A DNA stretch of 64,000 bases from Thermoactinomyces sp. DSM 45892. Its GTDB lineage: Bacteria > Bacillota > Bacilli > Thermoactinomycetales > Thermoactinomycetaceae. Position 1 is the first letter of the stretch. Each line of letters opens with the position of its first letter. The position numbers and the translations under genes are program-made. Of this stretch, positions 9,514 through 18,394 are shown one piece after another. The notes under the pieces are model-generated. The model was not told the DNA's origin, made no database searches, and saw nothing but the letters and a program-made list of their open reading frames with translations. The DNA lies in NCBI RefSeq assembly GCF_900107305.1, contig NZ_FNPL01000011.1, forward strand, positions 59,535-123,534. The letters run 5' to 3'.

Positions 9514-10845
9514 ATGTGCTATTTTCCTTTAGATCGGGAGCGGTTAGGTAGATTGATCCGCTCTTGTAGAAAAGAACGTTCTTTACGTCTAAAAGACCTA
9601 CAGGACGAAAACATTTCAAGTGCCACGATTAGTTCTATTGAACGTGGGATGAAAAATATTTCTTTTGAGAAAATTACATACTTATGCAGTAAATTGGATC
9701 TGGATGTTGATCAGTTTTCGGTGTTTGTGGAAGTGGAAGAGAAGCGAGATACGAAATTGCGAAATCAACTCAATTTTATTGAGCATTCGATGGATCTATT
9801 TGGTCCAGATCAGGGGCTGGATCAATTACGTAGTTTTAAAATCGATCGAAAGAGCAGATGGTTGGCTCAATATACATATCTGAAAGGTAGATGCTATTTC
9901 CTTAAACAAAATTGGGAAAAGGCAAAAAGGCAACTACAAAGTGCGTTAGATTTATTGGAAGCTGGAACAGAGCTCGAATCTACAAACATAAAGGCTGCTT
10001 GTCAATATCTCTTTGCTAAGATTGCGATGGAAGAACATGGTGATATTATACTGGCACAGAACTGGATTGATCTGGGAAGCCAATCGTTTGTTCAAGGAGG
10101 AGATCGTGGAGAGATTTGCTATGAGCTATTGTTACTAAAGGCACAGATCTATATGGGTCAAGAAGATTGGGAGAAGGCACTCGGGATCGTGAATGAGTTG
10201 TGGGAATCCCTTGATCAGGTAATAAATCCATACTTTAAGGTGGATTTATACCGTCTAAAGGCATTTTTCTGGTGCAAGCAAGGTTATCTGGCTGAAGCTA
10301 CTTCTTCTGTGTTCCAAGGACTTGAATTAGCTAAGATGTGCATGTGGCGTGAGGGTGCAGTTGACTTGCTACATGTGTTGTCAAAGATCTATATCGAAGA
10401 AGGCGATGTTGAATCAGCAGAGAAAGTCTTGTTACAAGCTGCGACACATAAAGGGAAACATTCGCACGAATACCGAATGATTCAAACTTATCTTTCTTTA
10501 GGGAACTTATATAATAATCAAGAAAGATGGAGTGAAGCAGAAGGCTGGCTCCGAGATGCCGTTAGAAAAGCGAAGAACCATACAAATAAAATATATTATG
10601 TGATGGCTTTAGAGGCGCTCGGGGATTGTGAAAAAGGGAAAGGCGAAGATGGTGAAGCTCTCCGGACCTATCAATCTGCATTGGAACAAGCAGAGAGGCA
10701 CGGATTTGTCCATCAATCTAAAACTTCCTTAATGAAAGTGATCCAATGTCAAGAGGTGCTCAAACAAGAATTAACGTTTCGTGATTTGGAACGTCTATAC
10801 AGAATTGTGTCACAAGAAAAGAGGGAATTACAGACTACCATATAA
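9514..10845 (+). CDS. XRE-family regulator with C-terminal TPR domain (RRNPP-like), host copy
   Basis: A 443-residue cytosolic regulator. Residues about 7-65 form an XRE helix-turn-helix (LGRLIRSCRKERSLRLKDL, SATISSIERGMKNIS). The rest is a series of TPR helices with repeated alanine/glycine-leucine patterns (LYNNQERWSEAEGWL, ALGDCEKGKGEDGEAL). This is the architecture of peptide-sensing RRNPP regulators. It is a clear paralogue of the prophage gene at 52228-53595, sharing LIR, the E-R-G-x-x-K/N HTH end and the TPR layout. Unlike that gene, no exported-peptide ORF follows; a 29-bp hairpin starts at its stop codon. ATG 9514 follows AGGTG by 6 bases. Target genes are unknown, although the spsIJKL-type operon is next. 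Confidence 0.75.
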   Translation: MCYFPLDRERLGRLIRSCRKERSLRLKDLQDENISSATISSIERGMKNISFEKITYLCSKLDLDVDQFSVFVEVEEKRDTKLRNQLNFIEHSMDLFGPDQGLDQLRSFKIDRKSRWLAQYTYLKGRCYFLKQNWEKAKRQLQSALDLLEAGTELESTNIKAACQYLFAKIAMEEHGDIILAQNWIDLGSQSFVQGGDRGEICYELLLLKAQIYMGQEDWEKALGIVNELWESLDQVINPYFKVDLYRLKAFFWCKQGYLAEATSSVFQGLELAKMCMWREGAVDLLHVLSKIYIEEGDVESAEKVLLQAATHKGKHSHEYRMIQTYLSLGNLYNNQERWSEAEGWLRDAVRKAKNHTNKIYYVMALEALGDCEKGKGEDGEALRTYQSALEQAERHGFVHQSKTSLMKVIQCQEVLKQELTFRDLERLYRIVSQEKRELQTTI

Positions 10846-10912
10846 TCAAACTAGTACAAAAGAAAGACCCAAAGGCTTTGTCCTTGGGTCTTTCTTTTGT
10901 ACTAGTTTGATT
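10844..10912. terminator. 29-bp perfect inverted repeat at the regulator stop
   Basis: Bases 10844-10872 are the exact reverse complement of 10884-10912 with an 11-base loop, and two more pairs can form inside the loop past one bulged A. The repeat begins within the TAA stop. It is much longer than a normal terminator stem and has no clean T run after it, although the descending arm contains TCTTTCTTTTG. It probably insulates the regulator from the polysaccharide operon. Confidence 0.75.
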
Positions 10913-10961
10913 CTGGTTGAATATTCTATACATATCATACTCTTTCTAGGAGGATTTAGAT

Positions 10962-11675
10962 ATGAAAGGTGTTATATTAGCAGGTGGAACAGGCTCGCGT
11001 CTTTATCCATTGACAAAAGTGACCAACAAGCATTTATTACCTGTAGGGAATACCCCTATGATTTATCACCCCATCAAAAAGTTGATAGAAGCAGGGATTA
11101 GAGAGATATGTATCGTGACGGGTGTAGAGCATATGGGAGAAGTTGTCCGGCTATTAGGGAGTGGGGAAGAGTTTGAAGCAGAGTTTACGTATCGTGTACA
11201 GGATAAACCAGGAGGAATCGCCCAAGCGTTATATTTGGCCAGACATTTTACTGGTGATGATTTAATGGTAGTATTGTTAGGAGATAATGTCTTTGCAGAT
11301 TCAATTAAACCATATGTAGAAGATTATATGGTTCAAGGGAGTGGTGCAAAAATTTTGTTGAAAGAAGTTGAACACCCCCAACGTTTTGGAGTGGCTGAGT
11401 TAGATGGAAATCGTGTTCGATCGATTGAAGAGAAACCGCAAAAGCCTAAGAGTTCCTATTGTGTCACGGGTGTTTATATGTATGATTCAAAAGTTTATCA
11501 ATATATTGAGCAACTAGAACCCTCAAAGCGGGGTGAATATGAGATTACGGATATAAACAATAAATATATTGAGGAAGATATTTGTTCTTACAATATCCTA
11601 TCGGATTGGTGGACTGATGCAGGTACATTTGAATCTCTGATAAGAGCTAATCAATTTGCATCCCAAATAAAATAG
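10962..11675 (+). CDS. rfbA: Glucose-1-phosphate thymidylyltransferase (SpsI/RfbA type)
   Basis: First enzyme of dTDP-rhamnose synthesis, making dTDP-glucose from dTTP and glucose-1-phosphate. The nucleotidyltransferase signature GGTGSRLYPLTKVTNKHLL is at residues 8-26. GDNVF supplies the metal Asp, and EKPQKPKS and EYEITDINNKYI follow. At 237 residues it is the short SpsI-like form rather than the roughly 290-residue RmlA. The start follows AGGAGG. It heads an operon with rfbB, rfbD and rfbC in the same order as spsIJKL of B. subtilis, which supports a role in spore-surface polysaccharide. Confidence 0.92.
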   Translation: MKGVILAGGTGSRLYPLTKVTNKHLLPVGNTPMIYHPIKKLIEAGIREICIVTGVEHMGEVVRLLGSGEEFEAEFTYRVQDKPGGIAQALYLARHFTGDDLMVVLLGDNVFADSIKPYVEDYMVQGSGAKILLKEVEHPQRFGVAELDGNRVRSIEEKPQKPKSSYCVTGVYMYDSKVYQYIEQLEPSKRGEYEITDINNKYIEEDICSYNILSDWWTDAGTFESLIRANQFASQIK

Positions 11676-11710
11676 ACAGATGAAGGTATCGCAAGAAAGG
11701 GGAGTCAGTT

Positions 11711-12679
11711 TTGGCAACCATTTTAGTAACAGGTGGAGCTGGGTTTATAGGGAGTCATTATATTCAGTTTTTGCTAGAGAATACTGATCACACGGTAATT
11801 AATATTGACAGCTTAGCTTATTCTGCCAATCGATTTAACAACATAGACGTGGAGTTACATCCTCAATATCAATTTGTGCAGGTTGATCTTGTTGACTCTC
11901 TTCAAGTAGGGCAGTTATTTGATCGCTTTGCATTTACGGATGTAGTTCATTTTGCAGCAGAGTCACATGTGGATCGAAGTATTCATCTTGGTGCTGAGCC
12001 TTTCCTGATGACGAATATCGTGGGAACGCATCGTTTACTAGAGGAAGTCCGACGTCGGGGCATTGATCGATTTATCCAGATCTCCACAGATGAAGTATAT
12101 GGTGATTTTCCTCAAGGGAGTGCGGATGAACAGACAAATCTTTCTCCTGGAAATCCATACGCGGCAAGTAAAGCGGGGGCTGATTTATTATGCATGTCTT
12201 ATGCGAATACGTATAATTTGCCGATTATGATTACACGTTGTACGAATAACTACGGTCCTAGACAGCACCCTGAGAAGTTGATTCCTAAGATGATTCAATC
12301 TTTACGAGCGGGTAAACCGATTACCTTGTATGGAGATGGGTCCATGCAAAGAGATTGGATTTATGTATACGATCATTGTGCAGGGGTAGAAGCTGTACGA
12401 ACGAAGGGGAACATAGGAGAAATTTATCATATAGGTTCCGGGAAACCGATTTCAAACCTCGACGTAGCAAAAATGGTATGTGACTTTATGGGTGCTTCTC
12501 ATTCACTGATTGAATTTATAGATGATCGTCCTGGCCATGATACAAGATATTGTTTAGATAATACCAAGATAAATCAAGAATTAGGCTGGAATCCGACGAT
12601 GACATGGGAAGATGGGATTACTACAACCATGGATTGGTATCAATCTCAGACCGTTTGGTGGTCAGGAGTGAAATACTAA
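11711..12679 (+). CDS. rfbB: dTDP-glucose 4,6-dehydratase (SpsJ/RfbB type)
   Basis: Second enzyme of dTDP-rhamnose synthesis, of the extended SDR family, with 322 residues. It has an NAD-binding GGAGFIGSHY at residues 8-17, the catalytic TDEVYGD block (Thr, Asp, Glu), and YAASKAGAD with the YxxxK pair. RCTNNYGPRQHPEKLIP marks the sugar-nucleotide site. The TTG start at 11711 follows AAGGGGAG. It is co-directional with rfbA with a 35-base gap. Confidence 0.94.
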   Translation: MATILVTGGAGFIGSHYIQFLLENTDHTVINIDSLAYSANRFNNIDVELHPQYQFVQVDLVDSLQVGQLFDRFAFTDVVHFAAESHVDRSIHLGAEPFLMTNIVGTHRLLEEVRRRGIDRFIQISTDEVYGDFPQGSADEQTNLSPGNPYAASKAGADLLCMSYANTYNLPIMITRCTNNYGPRQHPEKLIPKMIQSLRAGKPITLYGDGSMQRDWIYVYDHCAGVEAVRTKGNIGEIYHIGSGKPISNLDVAKMVCDFMGASHSLIEFIDDRPGHDTRYCLDNTKINQELGWNPTMTWEDGITTTMDWYQSQTVWWSGVKY

Positions 12680-12700
12680 AGAAGTGAGTAGGGATAGAAC

Positions 12701-13567
12701 GTGAAGATACTTGTAAACGGTGCAAACGGACAGCTGGGGCAATCGATTATTCAAGATTGGTCTACTCTAGAGGGGATATCAGTAAAGGGTTTCAGCCGCT
12801 TGGAGTGGGACATTGCAAATGATAAGCAAACTATTCATATTATGAACGATGAACAACCAGATGTGGTCATCCATTGTGCTGCCTATACAAAAGTGGATGA
12901 AGCTGAAGGGACGGGAGGTTATTCCTCCTATCAAGTAAATGTAGAGGGAACTCGTAATGTAGCCTCAGCTTGTCAAAAAGTGGGGGCGAGGATGATTTAT
13001 GTCAGTACGGATTATGTATTCGACGGGAATCAATTATCTGGATACACGGAGTCTGCACCCACAAAGCCACTTAATTGGTATGGGCAAACAAAACGATTAG
13101 GTGAGCTTTGGACGTTGGCATTATGTAAAAATAGTGTAGTCGTTCGGACTTCCTGGTTATATGGTATAGATGGAGCCAATTTTGTTTGGACTATGCTAAA
13201 TCTAGCAAAGAAGCAGGATATGCTTTATGTAGTAGATGATCAATATGGCTCACCTACCTATACAAGAGATTTGGGAGATGGATTATATCAACTCGTTCAT
13301 ATCCCACAAGTAAAAGGGATTGTCCATATGAGCAATGTAGGTGGTTGTACGTGGTATCATTTTGCTAAAAAAATATTTTCATTTGCTGATTTGGAGATGC
13401 AGGTCGTTCCTGTGGAAACAAAAGAGTTTATCAGACCTGCCCAGAGACCTGTGAATTCAAATTTAATCCACAGTCGGTCGGGAGAAGGAATTAACCATTT
13501 ACCGCATTGGACAAAAGGGTTGGCTAGATTCTTTTTAGATGGAAGGGAGAGAGGACTTCTTGATTGA
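12701..13567 (+). CDS. rfbD: dTDP-4-dehydrorhamnose reductase (SpsK/RfbD type)
   Basis: NAD(P)H-dependent SDR of 288 residues that reduces dTDP-4-keto-rhamnose to dTDP-rhamnose. Visible are NGANGQLGQ (residues 7-15), the catalytic STDYVFDG, YGQTKRLGE with the YxxxK pair, and RTSWLYG. The GTG start is at 12701. The 3' end overlaps the next gene by 8 bases, indicating translational coupling. Confidence 0.93.
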   Translation: MKILVNGANGQLGQSIIQDWSTLEGISVKGFSRLEWDIANDKQTIHIMNDEQPDVVIHCAAYTKVDEAEGTGGYSSYQVNVEGTRNVASACQKVGARMIYVSTDYVFDGNQLSGYTESAPTKPLNWYGQTKRLGELWTLALCKNSVVVRTSWLYGIDGANFVWTMLNLAKKQDMLYVVDDQYGSPTYTRDLGDGLYQLVHIPQVKGIVHMSNVGGCTWYHFAKKIFSFADLEMQVVPVETKEFIRPAQRPVNSNLIHSRSGEGINHLPHWTKGLARFFLDGRERGLLD

Positions 13568-14015
13568 GGGAGTAGTCTATAAAAAATGTGTAAAGCATTG
13601 TGATGATCGTGGTTATTTCACTGAGCTAGTGAGAGATGATGAGAATCTTCTGGAACACTTCGGACAAATGTCAGCTTCTTTGACGTATCCAGGAGTGATT
13701 AAAGCATTTCACTATCATAAGAAGCAAGATGATATATGGTACTTTCCTGCAGGCAATGCCCAAGTTGTTTTATACGATCTACGAGAAGACTCTAGCACAT
13801 ACCGCCAAACAGATGTGTATTATTTAGGAGAATTAAATCCGGGTGTGTTATTGATTCCGAAAGGGATTGCGCATGGTTACAGAGTCTTAGGAAATGAGCC
13901 TGCTGTCATCGTGTATTTAACAACAAAGTCCTATCAGGCAAGTGATCCAGATGAATACCGGATTCCTTATAATGATAAGGAAATCAACTTTAATTGGGAA
14001 ACACAATTCAAATAA
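13560..14015 (+). CDS. rfbC: dTDP-4-dehydrorhamnose 3,5-epimerase-like cupin (SpsL/RfbC type)
   Basis: A cupin-fold epimerase of about 151 residues with DDRGYFTEL near the N-terminus, FHYHKKQDDIW with the catalytic His region, and PKGIAHGYRVLG. TTG 13560 is the likely start, 5 bases after a GGGAGAGAGGA run and overlapping rfbD by 8 bases; an in-frame ATG at 13539 would overlap by 29. The protein is shorter and more diverged than enterobacterial RmlC, as is SpsL, so a related epimerisation cannot be excluded. Confidence 0.85.
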   Translation: MIEGVVYKKCVKHCDDRGYFTELVRDDENLLEHFGQMSASLTYPGVIKAFHYHKKQDDIWYFPAGNAQVVLYDLREDSSTYRQTDVYYLGELNPGVLLIPKGIAHGYRVLGNEPAVIVYLTTKSYQASDPDEYRIPYNDKEINFNWETQFK

Positions 14016-14032
14016 AGAAGGAGGAAGGGCGA

Positions 14033-14524
14033 ATGATTTCATCAGGGAGGCGTCGATTTTGGATTGCAACCCATGAAGAATGGATTCGCCCTTCCTTAAA
14101 AAGCGAATTTTTTTCCTACATGGGTGATATTTTCAGAAATTCAAATTGCAAATTAGTTTGTTTCACAAACAAAAGATCAAATCAAAAGCAAAATATCCAA
14201 TATATACCACTGGCACAGAGTGGACGATTATGGAAAGAAGCTCATGCCGTTCTTACGTTTGCTTCCCCCTCTACCAGTATGAAGGGAGTTCATAGTAAGT
14301 CATTATTGCATGGTATTCCTGTGATTACGGACGATGAAGGTGACCATGGCTATTATGTTAACCATCTATATACGGGCTATATAGTCGATTTAAGAAAATG
14401 GAGAGAGAACTTGGTGTCAGCTGTAGAAATGATGGTAAAAGAGCCATCTGTGTGGTTAACTATGCGAGCGAATGCGAAGAGAATGGGGAAGGTCTACTGG
14501 GGGAATTGGGATGAGGAGGTTTGA
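14033..14524 (+). CDS. Half-size GT-B glycosyltransferase-like protein
   Basis: A 163-residue protein whose C-terminal half (VLTFASPSTSMKGVHSKSLL, HGIPVITDDEGDHGY) resembles the nucleotide-sugar-binding C-terminal Rossmann domain of GT4 enzymes. The N-terminal acceptor domain is absent. It starts at ATG 14033 after GGAGGAAGGG. It overlaps the following GT2 gene by 14 bases, so it is embedded in the polysaccharide operon. It may partner another GT or be a degenerate enzyme, and the classical EX7E is not complete. Function is inferred from fold resemblance only. Confidence 0.5.
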   Translation: MISSGRRRFWIATHEEWIRPSLKSEFFSYMGDIFRNSNCKLVCFTNKRSNQKQNIQYIPLAQSGRLWKEAHAVLTFASPSTSMKGVHSKSLLHGIPVITDDEGDHGYYVNHLYTGYIVDLRKWRENLVSAVEMMVKEPSVWLTMRANAKRMGKVYWGNWDEEV

Positions 14525-15281
14525 AGATTGTTCTGTAAGTATTATCATTCCAGTGAGGGATGAGTGGGTCTTAACCAGAGAATGTGTCGTGAGGATTTTA
14601 CAACATACGAAGTGTAGACAGGTCCAAATTATTTTAATAAATAATGGCTCACAGGAGAATCCGCCACCATTTCTTCTCAAACATGGCTCCATCACATGGA
14701 TTCATAACCCATGGAATCGGGGATTCGCCAGTGCTACGAATCAGGGTTTACGGATTGCGACGGGAGATTATTTGGTATGTTTAAATAATGATACACGTCC
14801 CGGTCCACATTGGTTAGCGCAAATGATACACGTTTTACAGGCGTCCTCGCAATGTGGAATGGTAGGCCCTGTCTCAAACAGAGTAATTCCTGAACAGAAG
14901 ATACCTGTTCCCTCATTCCATTCAAAAGCAGATATTGATACCTTCACAAAAGAGTATAATCACACCGATTCATCAAAGTGGAGAAAAAGCATTCGCTTAT
15001 CAGGCTTTTGTCTTGTGTTTCCACGTTCTATCTATGAAGAGATAGGGGAAATGGATGAGCGATATGGTTTAGGTACCTATGAAGATGATGATTACTCCTA
15101 CCGTGTGAGAAAGGCCGGCTATTATTGTATGGTTGCGGGTGATACTTATCTCCATCACTATGGAAGTCAAAGTTTTCAAAAGAGACCGTATCAAGAATTT
15201 AAAAAGCTATTAAAGCAGAACAGGGCCTATTTTATCCGAAAATGGGGTATTTCTCCGCCTGGAGAACGAAAAGGAGAGTAG
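14511..15281 (+). CDS. Family 2 glycosyltransferase
   Basis: A GT-A fold glycosyltransferase of 256 residues. SVSIIIPVRDEW begins the nucleotide-sugar fold, NRGFASATNQGL is typical of rhamnosyl-type GT2 enzymes, the metal-binding Asp lies in CLNNDTRPGP, and the acceptor-side motif is YEDDDYSYRVRKAGY. It probably adds a sugar, perhaps rhamnose given rfbABDC upstream, to the surface glycan. ATG 14511 overlaps the previous gene. An ATG upstream at 14472 has no good ribosome binding site. Confidence 0.85.
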   Translation: MRRFEDCSVSIIIPVRDEWVLTRECVVRILQHTKCRQVQIILINNGSQENPPPFLLKHGSITWIHNPWNRGFASATNQGLRIATGDYLVCLNNDTRPGPHWLAQMIHVLQASSQCGMVGPVSNRVIPEQKIPVPSFHSKADIDTFTKEYNHTDSSKWRKSIRLSGFCLVFPRSIYEEIGEMDERYGLGTYEDDDYSYRVRKAGYYCMVAGDTYLHHYGSQSFQKRPYQEFKKLLKQNRAYFIRKWGISPPGERKGE

Positions 15282-15285
15282 GGGA

Positions 15286-16257
15286 GTGCAAATTGTCTAT
15301 TTGCGATCAGGCATCAAAAAGCCATTTACCTTCATTGATCAGATGATTATCCGTGCTTGCCAAACATTAGGACATAACGTGATTACATGGAGCCCTGGAG
15401 ATGAGTTTGATCAAAATTGGGATCGAATGAAATGTCGGATCAGTCCTCAACTTGTTTTAGCCATGCATGGAGAAAGGTTAACACCTAGTAATCGACAGCT
15501 TTTGAAATCGATCACTCTCCCGAAAGCAATCTGGTTTACAGATGATCCGTATGCGATTGATAAAGCGAAAACGATTGCATCATTTTTTGACTACATTTTT
15601 ACAAATGAATCGCAGGCAGTCCCCATCTATCAAGCTCAGTGCCCCTCAGCGAGTATCCATCACCTTCCTCTAGCGGTATCCTCTGATACTTATCAACCTC
15701 GAAAACAAATCTCAAAAAAGTACTTCTCAGATTTAGTAATGGTCGGATGCGGATTTGAAAACCGGATTCGATTTTTAAAAGCATCGAGCCAATCGTTACA
15801 CCTTATGAAAATGAAGTTAGTAGGTCCTGGGTGGTCACCATTTTCCGAAATGCGAGAGGTTCAAGTCCATCCGCATTGGGTTTCGGGGCTTGAAGCAAAT
15901 TACTATTACTGTGGTGCGAAGATGGTGCTGAATTTGCACCGTTCCCATGATGATCCTCATTTAAAACAAAACAGTCAAAAAATTAAGGCGTATACTCCAA
16001 ATAATCGATTATTTGAAATTGCTGCGTGCAAATCGTTTCAGTTAATAGACCAACGACCTGACCTATCTTCTTTATATGAGATTGGCAAAGAAGTCATTTC
16101 TTTCTCAGGTGTGGAAGATTTTCAAGAGAAAAGTAAGTTTTATCTACCTCGTGTACGACTACGCGAAAAGATTGCACGTGCTGCCTATATACGGACACGG
16201 AGTGACCACAGTTATGAAAAGCGGATACAAAAAATACTTGCGACCTGTGTTATGTAA
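15286..16257 (+). CDS. CgeB-like glycosyltransferase/spore maturation protein (copy 1)
   Basis: A 323-residue protein of the CgeB family (N-terminal DUF3880-like half, C-terminal Glyco_trans_1_2-like half). Blocks shared with the copy at 58055 are W-x-x-DDPY, PLAV, YYCGAKMVLNLHR, TPNNRLFEIAACKSFQL and a final R-x-x-Y-x-x-R-I. In B. subtilis cgeB is a late mother-cell gene affecting the outermost spore layer. The GTG start at 15286 follows AGGAGAG. It is the last gene of the continuous sps-like run. Catalysis has not been proven for the family. Confidence 0.75.
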   Translation: MQIVYLRSGIKKPFTFIDQMIIRACQTLGHNVITWSPGDEFDQNWDRMKCRISPQLVLAMHGERLTPSNRQLLKSITLPKAIWFTDDPYAIDKAKTIASFFDYIFTNESQAVPIYQAQCPSASIHHLPLAVSSDTYQPRKQISKKYFSDLVMVGCGFENRIRFLKASSQSLHLMKMKLVGPGWSPFSEMREVQVHPHWVSGLEANYYYCGAKMVLNLHRSHDDPHLKQNSQKIKAYTPNNRLFEIAACKSFQLIDQRPDLSSLYEIGKEVISFSGVEDFQEKSKFYLPRVRLREKIARAAYIRTRSDHSYEKRIQKILATCVM

Positions 16258-16381
16258 TGCTCTTTCCAAAACTGTGCCTCCAAATAGGCGAGAATACGTA
16301 AAGTAAACGAATAAACAGTAGGTAAAAGCATACTCCAAGTTTTCTTCTTACACATATAGTAAAAATAGGAGGAGATTTCTG

Positions 16382-16912
16382 ATGTCGAAGGAAGGGTTTA
16401 CACTATGGTTCACAGGACTATCCGGTGCAGGAAAAACAACAATTGCCAAGTTGGTTGAATCCCTACTACAAGATAAAATGAAGGTTCGGGTGCAGTTATT
16501 AGACGGAGATTTATTAAGAGAGGTAATCAATCAAGATTTAGGATTTAGTAAAGAGGATCGGATGAAGCAAATAAAGTGTGCTGTGTTTATGACACGACTC
16601 TTAAACCAAAATGGCGTTCATGTACTTGCTTCGTTTATTACCCCTTATGAAGAGATGAGGCAGTATTGTTGTTCTCATATTTCGAATTACCATGAAATTT
16701 TTGTGGACTGTTCTCTAGAGGAGTGTATTCAACGCGATGTGAAAGGTCTTTATAAAAAGGCCATAGCTGGACAAATCAATCAATTTACAGGAATTAGTGA
16801 TCCTTTTGAAATTCCCCTAAGACCAGATTTAATTTTAGATACCGTAACTGAATTGCCAGAAGAGAGTGCAGAGAAAGTTCTTTCATATATAGTAGAGAAA
16901 CAGCTCATCTAG
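16382..16912 (+). CDS. cysC: Adenylylsulfate (APS) kinase
   Basis: A 176-residue kinase that phosphorylates APS to PAPS, the donor for sulfotransferases. The P-loop GLSGAGKTT is at residues 12-20, and LDGDLLRE, FSKEDR and RDVKGLYKKAIAGQINQFTG are signature blocks. The start ATG follows AGGAGGAG. No sulfate-assimilation genes (sat, cysH) adjoin it, which argues for PAPS use in sulfation rather than in cysteine synthesis. Sulfation is supported only by context: a sulfotransferase at 917 and an interrupted sulfatase at 19122. Confidence 0.9.
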   Translation: MSKEGFTLWFTGLSGAGKTTIAKLVESLLQDKMKVRVQLLDGDLLREVINQDLGFSKEDRMKQIKCAVFMTRLLNQNGVHVLASFITPYEEMRQYCCSHISNYHEIFVDCSLEECIQRDVKGLYKKAIAGQINQFTGISDPFEIPLRPDLILDTVTELPEESAEKVLSYIVEKQLI

Positions 16913-16927
16913 AAAGGAGGGCTACAG

Positions 16928-18316
16928 TTGGCACGACCAAAAGTAGCATTGATTGGCCTTGATTGTGCGGAACCCAGCTTAGTATTTGATCGTTGGATCG
17001 ACGATCTACCTAATATCAAACGGATTATGGAAAGTGGTGTATATGCCCCTCTGCGTAGCTGTGATCCCCCTATAACAGTACCCGCATGGGCATGTATGAT
17101 GACGGGAAAAGATCCAGGACAATTAGGCTTCTACGGGTTTCGAAATCGAGCAGGATATGACTATCTGGATGTAGGCTTAGTGGACAGTAGTCAACTTAAT
17201 GAACCGACAGTATGGGACCAATTAGGAAAATACGGCTATAAATCGATCATAATGGGAGTTCCACCAAGCTATCCCCCTAAACCAATGAAAGGATGTCTCA
17301 TCAGCTGCTTCTTAACTCCAGACCAGTCTGCAACACATACTTATCCCCCTGAATTACAAGAAGAAATCAAAGAAAAGATAGGGGATTATCAATTTGATGT
17401 AAAGCATTTTCGTACGCATCTAGTGGAGGAATTAACTAATGATATCTATCAAATGACGGAGACGAGATTTAAGACAGCAAAATATCTATTGGAACATAAA
17501 GAATGGGATTTCTTTGCTATGGTTGAGATGGGGATTGATCGGATGCACCATGCATTTTGGCATTACATGGATGAGACACATGTACTACACAAACCTTCCC
17601 CTTATCAAAAAGTTATATTTCGATATTATCAATATGTCGACCAACAGATAGGGGAGTTATTAGAACAAATTCCAGAAGGAACTCATGTATTTATCGTCTC
17701 TGATCATGGAGCAAAGAAGATGGATGGTGGATTTTGTTTAAATGAATGGCTCATAAATGAAGGTTATCTCACGTTAAAAGGGCCCGCTACTGAACCAACT
17801 CCACTGACACCGGATCTAGTTAACTGGAATAAGACGAAAGCATGGGGATACGGGGGATATTACGGACGGTTATGTCTGAATATCAAAGGTCGGGAACCCG
17901 ATGGAATCGTCCCTTTTAAACACGCTGAGAAGCTTCGAAATGAAATCATCCAAAAGATTAAGAGTGTACGAAATGAACAAGGGACCCTCATGAACAACAA
18001 AGTTTTTAAACCCCAAAAACGCTATACAACCGTGAAAAATATTCCTCCTGATTTATTGATCTATTTTGGGGATTTATACTGGAGATCGGTTGGAACGGTG
18101 GGGAACGGAACACTTTTTGTGAAAGAAAATGATACGGGTCCAGATGGTGCAAATCACGATTATAACGGTATTTTCATTCAAGGGATCAAGAATAAGGATA
18201 CTCGTAAATTTCAACGTGTAGATCGCTTGCATATCACAGATGTAGCCCCTACTATTTTAAATATCTTTCAGATTCCGATGATGAAAGGGATTTTAGGGAA
18301 AGCCAAAGTATGGTAA
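16928..18316 (+). CDS. Alkaline-phosphatase-superfamily phosphodiesterase/nucleotide pyrophosphatase-like hydrolase
   Basis: A 462-residue soluble enzyme of the type I phosphodiesterase branch. The metal-binding Asp12 lies in LIGLDCAEP, the probable nucleophile Thr50 in PPITVPAW, and further ligands in DRMHHAFW and SDHGAKKM. A late block, GPDGANHDYNGIFIQG, carries the last His. No signal peptide is seen, so it acts in the cytosol. The TTG start at 16928 follows AAAGGAGGG, 15 bases after cysC, so the two are co-transcribed. It could remove phosphate or sulfate from a glycan precursor or hydrolyse nucleotide intermediates such as PAP. The substrate is not known. Confidence 0.8.
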   Translation: MARPKVALIGLDCAEPSLVFDRWIDDLPNIKRIMESGVYAPLRSCDPPITVPAWACMMTGKDPGQLGFYGFRNRAGYDYLDVGLVDSSQLNEPTVWDQLGKYGYKSIIMGVPPSYPPKPMKGCLISCFLTPDQSATHTYPPELQEEIKEKIGDYQFDVKHFRTHLVEELTNDIYQMTETRFKTAKYLLEHKEWDFFAMVEMGIDRMHHAFWHYMDETHVLHKPSPYQKVIFRYYQYVDQQIGELLEQIPEGTHVFIVSDHGAKKMDGGFCLNEWLINEGYLTLKGPATEPTPLTPDLVNWNKTKAWGYGGYYGRLCLNIKGREPDGIVPFKHAEKLRNEIIQKIKSVRNEQGTLMNNKVFKPQKRYTTVKNIPPDLLIYFGDLYWRSVGTVGNGTLFVKENDTGPDGANHDYNGIFIQGIKNKDTRKFQRVDRLHITDVAPTILNIFQIPMMKGILGKAKVW

Positions 18317-18319
18317 GAA

Positions 18320-18362
18320 AATAGGAGTAACTTTATTCAAACAAGTTGCTCCTATTAGTATT
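18320..18362 (+). terminator. Stem-loop after the phosphodiesterase gene
   Basis: AATAGGAGTAACTT (18320-18333) pairs with AAGTTGCTCCTATT (18343-18356), 14 bp with one G-U. No strong T run follows, so termination may be partial. Confidence 0.6.
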
Positions 18363-18394
18363 AGTTTATATAATTTGATAAAAAGGAGTCCCAT

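Noticed and set aside
10844..10912. 29-bp inverted repeat as ends of a small mobile element
   Set aside because: The loop is only 11 bases and there is no target duplication; a hairpin at a gene end is the simpler reading.
10925..10945. CATATCATA upstream of rfbA as a sigma-K -10 element
   Set aside because: No AC triplet is found 15-17 bases upstream, so the match is incomplete.
10846..10961. Search for a signalling-peptide gene after the host XRE-TPR regulator
   Set aside because: The space is filled by the 29-bp hairpin and the rfbA leader; no ORF with a signal peptide is present on either strand.
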